This document shows positions 62,183-64,000 of a stretch of 64,000 bases of DNA, piece by piece. This DNA comes from Leifsonia sp. fls2-241-R2A-40a. Lineage in GTDB: Bacteria > Actinomycetota > Actinomycetes > Actinomycetales > Microbacteriaceae. Numbering within the stretch: position 1 is the stretch's first letter; each line of letters opens with the position of its first letter. Under the pieces are notes generated by a model. That model was not told where the DNA came from. It was given only the letters and a program-made list of their open reading frames with translations, and searched no databases. Where the stretch lies: NCBI RefSeq assembly GCF_030209575.1, contig NZ_JARVRS010000001.1, forward strand, positions 1,550,001 through 1,614,000, written 5' to 3'. Made by a program: the position numbers and the translations under genes.

Positions 62183-63197
62183 GCTGACCGCCGCACCCGG
62201 TGGTCCGGCGGCCGCGGGGCCGATCGCGCAGAACGCGATCCGGCCCCGGCGGGTCCGCGCTGTCGGCTTCACCCTTCTCCGCAAGGTCGGCGCAGCACTC
62301 GTCGTGCTGTGGGGTGCGGCGACCGTCGCGTTCTTCGCCCAGCTCGCGCTGCCGGGCGACCGCGCGACGACCATCCTGAACATCCGGGCGGGTCAGGCGC
62401 AGGCGCGCACGCCGGAGGAGCTGGCCCAGATCAATCAGCAGTACGGGCTCACCAAGCCGGTGATCCTGCAGTACGTCGACTACCTCCGCGGGCTGATCTC
62501 CGGAGACTTCGGGACGTCGTACCAGCAGTACCGGCCGGTCACCGCGATCATCGGCGAGCAGCTGGGCAGCACGCTGACGCTCTCGCTTGTCGCGATCGCG
62601 TTCGCCTGGCTGATCATGGTCGTCTGGGTCACCCTGACGGCCGGACGCGGCCCGCGCGTGAGCGGCGTCGGTTCGACGGTGGATGTGGTCACCGCCGGGC
62701 TCCCCGCCTACTGGCTCGGCATCATCCTGCTGCTCGTCTTCGGCCTCGGGCTGCACTGGTTCCCGATCATCAGCGGCACCTCGCCCGCCGGGATCGTGCT
62801 GCCCGCGCTGACGCTCGCCATCCCTCTCGCGGGCTTCATGGCGCAGAGCGTGCGGACCGAGTTCGAGCGCTCGCTCGACCAGCCGTTCGTCCTCTCGGCG
62901 CGGATGCGCGGGATGGGCGAGTGGGGAATCCGGCTCCGTCACGTGCTGCGGCACGCGGTCATTCCGGCCGTGACGCTGTCGGGGTGGGCGCTCGGCGCGA
63001 CCCTCTCGGGTGCGGTGATCGTCGAGTCGATCTTCTCGCGCCCCGGGATCGGGTCGGTGCTCGTCAGCGCGGTGAACTCGCAGGACCTCCCGGTCGTCAC
63101 CGGGATCGTCACGCTCGTCGCGGTCGTCTACGTGGCCGCGAACCTCATCGTGGACGTCGTCTACACCGTCATCGACCCCCGCCTGGAGCTGACATGA
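62160..63197 (+). CDS. ABC transporter permease (DppB type)
   Basis: 345 aa. Starts inside the end of the binding-protein gene (23-nt overlap; GGGAGGACC upstream), so the genes are coupled. A Pro/Ala-rich N-terminal 35 residues, then six helices with the ATPase-contact loop (FVLSARMRGMGEWGIRLRHV). The stop overlaps the start of the next permease gene (ATGA). Confidence 0.9.
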   Translation: MTRTSPSELTAAPGGPAAAGPIAQNAIRPRRVRAVGFTLLRKVGAALVVLWGAATVAFFAQLALPGDRATTILNIRAGQAQARTPEELAQINQQYGLTKPVILQYVDYLRGLISGDFGTSYQQYRPVTAIIGEQLGSTLTLSLVAIAFAWLIMVVWVTLTAGRGPRVSGVGSTVDVVTAGLPAYWLGIILLLVFGLGLHWFPIISGTSPAGIVLPALTLAIPLAGFMAQSVRTEFERSLDQPFVLSARMRGMGEWGIRLRHVLRHAVIPAVTLSGWALGATLSGAVIVESIFSRPGIGSVLVSAVNSQDLPVVTGIVTLVAVVYVAANLIVDVVYTVIDPRLELT

Positions 63198-64000
63198 CCG
63201 CGCTCGGAACCCCTCCCTCGGCGCCGGCCGCGCCGGCCTCCGCGCCCGCCCGCCTGGGGCTGGGCACCCGTCTGGCCCGAGCGCCGTGGGGTCTCTACCT
63301 CGCCATCGCCTTCGCCGTGCTGCTGCTCATCGCCGTCGTGGCCCCGCAGGCGCTCACCACACACCTGCCGACCGCCATCGACTACCAGGCGGCGCTGCAG
63401 CCGCCGAGCCTCGCGCATCCCTTCGGCACCGACGAGTCGGGCCGCGACCTGTACACGCGCGTCGTCTGGGGAGCCCGCGACTCGCTCACGATCGGACTCG
63501 GCGCGGCGGCCGTCAGTGTCGGCCTCGCGCTGATCCTCGGAACTCTGGCGGCGCTCGGCGTGAAGCCGGTCGCCGTGGTGATCGACCGCTTCGTCGAGAT
63601 CATGTTCGCCTTCCCCGCCCTGCTCCTCGCACTGCTGCTGATCGCCATCGCCGGGCCGAGCGCGGCGACGCAGGTCTTCGCGGTCGGGATCGGGACGGCG
63701 CCCGGGTACGCCCGGATGATCCGCGGGCAGATCCTGGGTGCGCGCGACTCCGGGTACGTCGAGGCGGCGACCGCCCTCGGACACTCGCGCTGGCGCATCG
63801 TGCGGGCGCACATCCTGCCGAACGCGCTGCGTCCGCTGGTCGCGGTGTTCGCGCTGTCGATCGGGCAGTCCATCGTCTGGGCCTCGAGCCTGTCGTTCCT
63901 CGGGCTCGGCGTCGCCCCGCCCGCATCCGAATGGGGCGCCCTGCTGGATGCGGGGCGCCAGTACCTGACGACGGCGTGGTGGCTCGTCGTCATCCCGGGC
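63194..64000 (+). CDS. ABC transporter permease (DppC type), cut by the window end
   Basis: The frame from ATG 63194 stays open to the last base (269 codons seen). The N-terminal stretch (about 1-30) is Pro/Ala-rich; the OppC core follows (PFGTDESGRDLYTRVVWGAR, SGYVEAATALGHSRWRIVRA loop, SSLSFLGLGVAPPASEWG). It completes the membrane part of the second dipeptide-type importer with the gene before it. Confidence 0.88.
   Translation, partial: MTALGTPPSAPAAPASAPARLGLGTRLARAPWGLYLAIAFAVLLLIAVVAPQALTTHLPTAIDYQAALQPPSLAHPFGTDESGRDLYTRVVWGARDSLTIGLGAAAVSVGLALILGTLAALGVKPVAVVIDRFVEIMFAFPALLLALLLIAIAGPSAATQVFAVGIGTAPGYARMIRGQILGARDSGYVEAATALGHSRWRIVRAHILPNALRPLVAVFALSIGQSIVWASSLSFLGLGVAPPASEWGALLDAGRQYLTTAWWLVVIPG

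Overview
The window is high-GC DNA from an actinobacterium, most likely a member of Microbacteriaceae (Leifsonia-like). This is inferred from gene content, since no rRNA or marker phylogeny is present: CebR-type LacI control of a beta-glucoside operon, CwB2 cell-wall-binding repeats, DUF2510 and DUF1707 proteins, an LCP cell-wall ligase, a stand-alone LigD-type polymerase domain, frequent GTG/TTG starts, and many start codons placed 6-7 nt after a -10 hexamer (probable leaderless mRNAs).

Layout. 1-3.0 kb: a MacAB-like export operon (adaptor with peptidoglycan-binding domain, ATPase, permease), cut at the window edge. 3.5-9.8 kb: HAD phosphatase, beta-class DNA methyltransferase, SRPBCC protein, PAP2 phosphatase, dehalogenase-like hydrolase, an unusual MFS-SRPBCC in-frame fusion, and a CGNR zinc-finger regulator. 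9.8-15.9 kb: a complete LacI-controlled beta-glucoside operon (binding protein, two permeases, GH1 glucosidase, LacI) with a clear promoter, two perfect 14-bp operators and an intercistronic hairpin. 15.9-33.5 kb: mostly core genes: DHA2 exporter, two cell-wall lipoproteins (amidase-like, VanY-like), pgm, pheA, a lipid kinase, serS, a Cof-type phosphatase, an LCP protein, tRNA-Ser(UGA), another exporter, and a large secreted propeller protein with CwB2 repeats.

33.5-43.7 kb: a mosaic, apparently decaying accessory island next to tRNA-Ser(GCU). It holds an exporter, three tandem RibD/DHFR-like reductases, a divergent oxidoreductase/TetR pair flanked by ~130-bp imperfect direct repeats, a 603-aa DUF4365-like putative nuclease with a convergent small membrane protein, and truncated or frameshifted remnants (TrlF-like ATPase, FrnE/DsbA-like, DUF6457-like). 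A 20-nt near copy of the tRNA 3' end lies at the edge of the TrlF remnant. No integrase is visible.

43.7-64 kb: ABM-domain protein, cytosine permease/deaminase pair, Sap-like and DUF389 membrane proteins, then a TetR-flanked dipeptide-family ABC operon ending in a GH3 beta-glucosidase. MFS, DUF1707, a 47-aa acidic protein, the LigD-type polymerase and a second dipeptide-family ABC operon (cut at the window end) follow. Three solute-binding-protein operons, two of them with their own beta-glucosidases, indicate a saprophytic, plant-polysaccharide-scavenging lifestyle.
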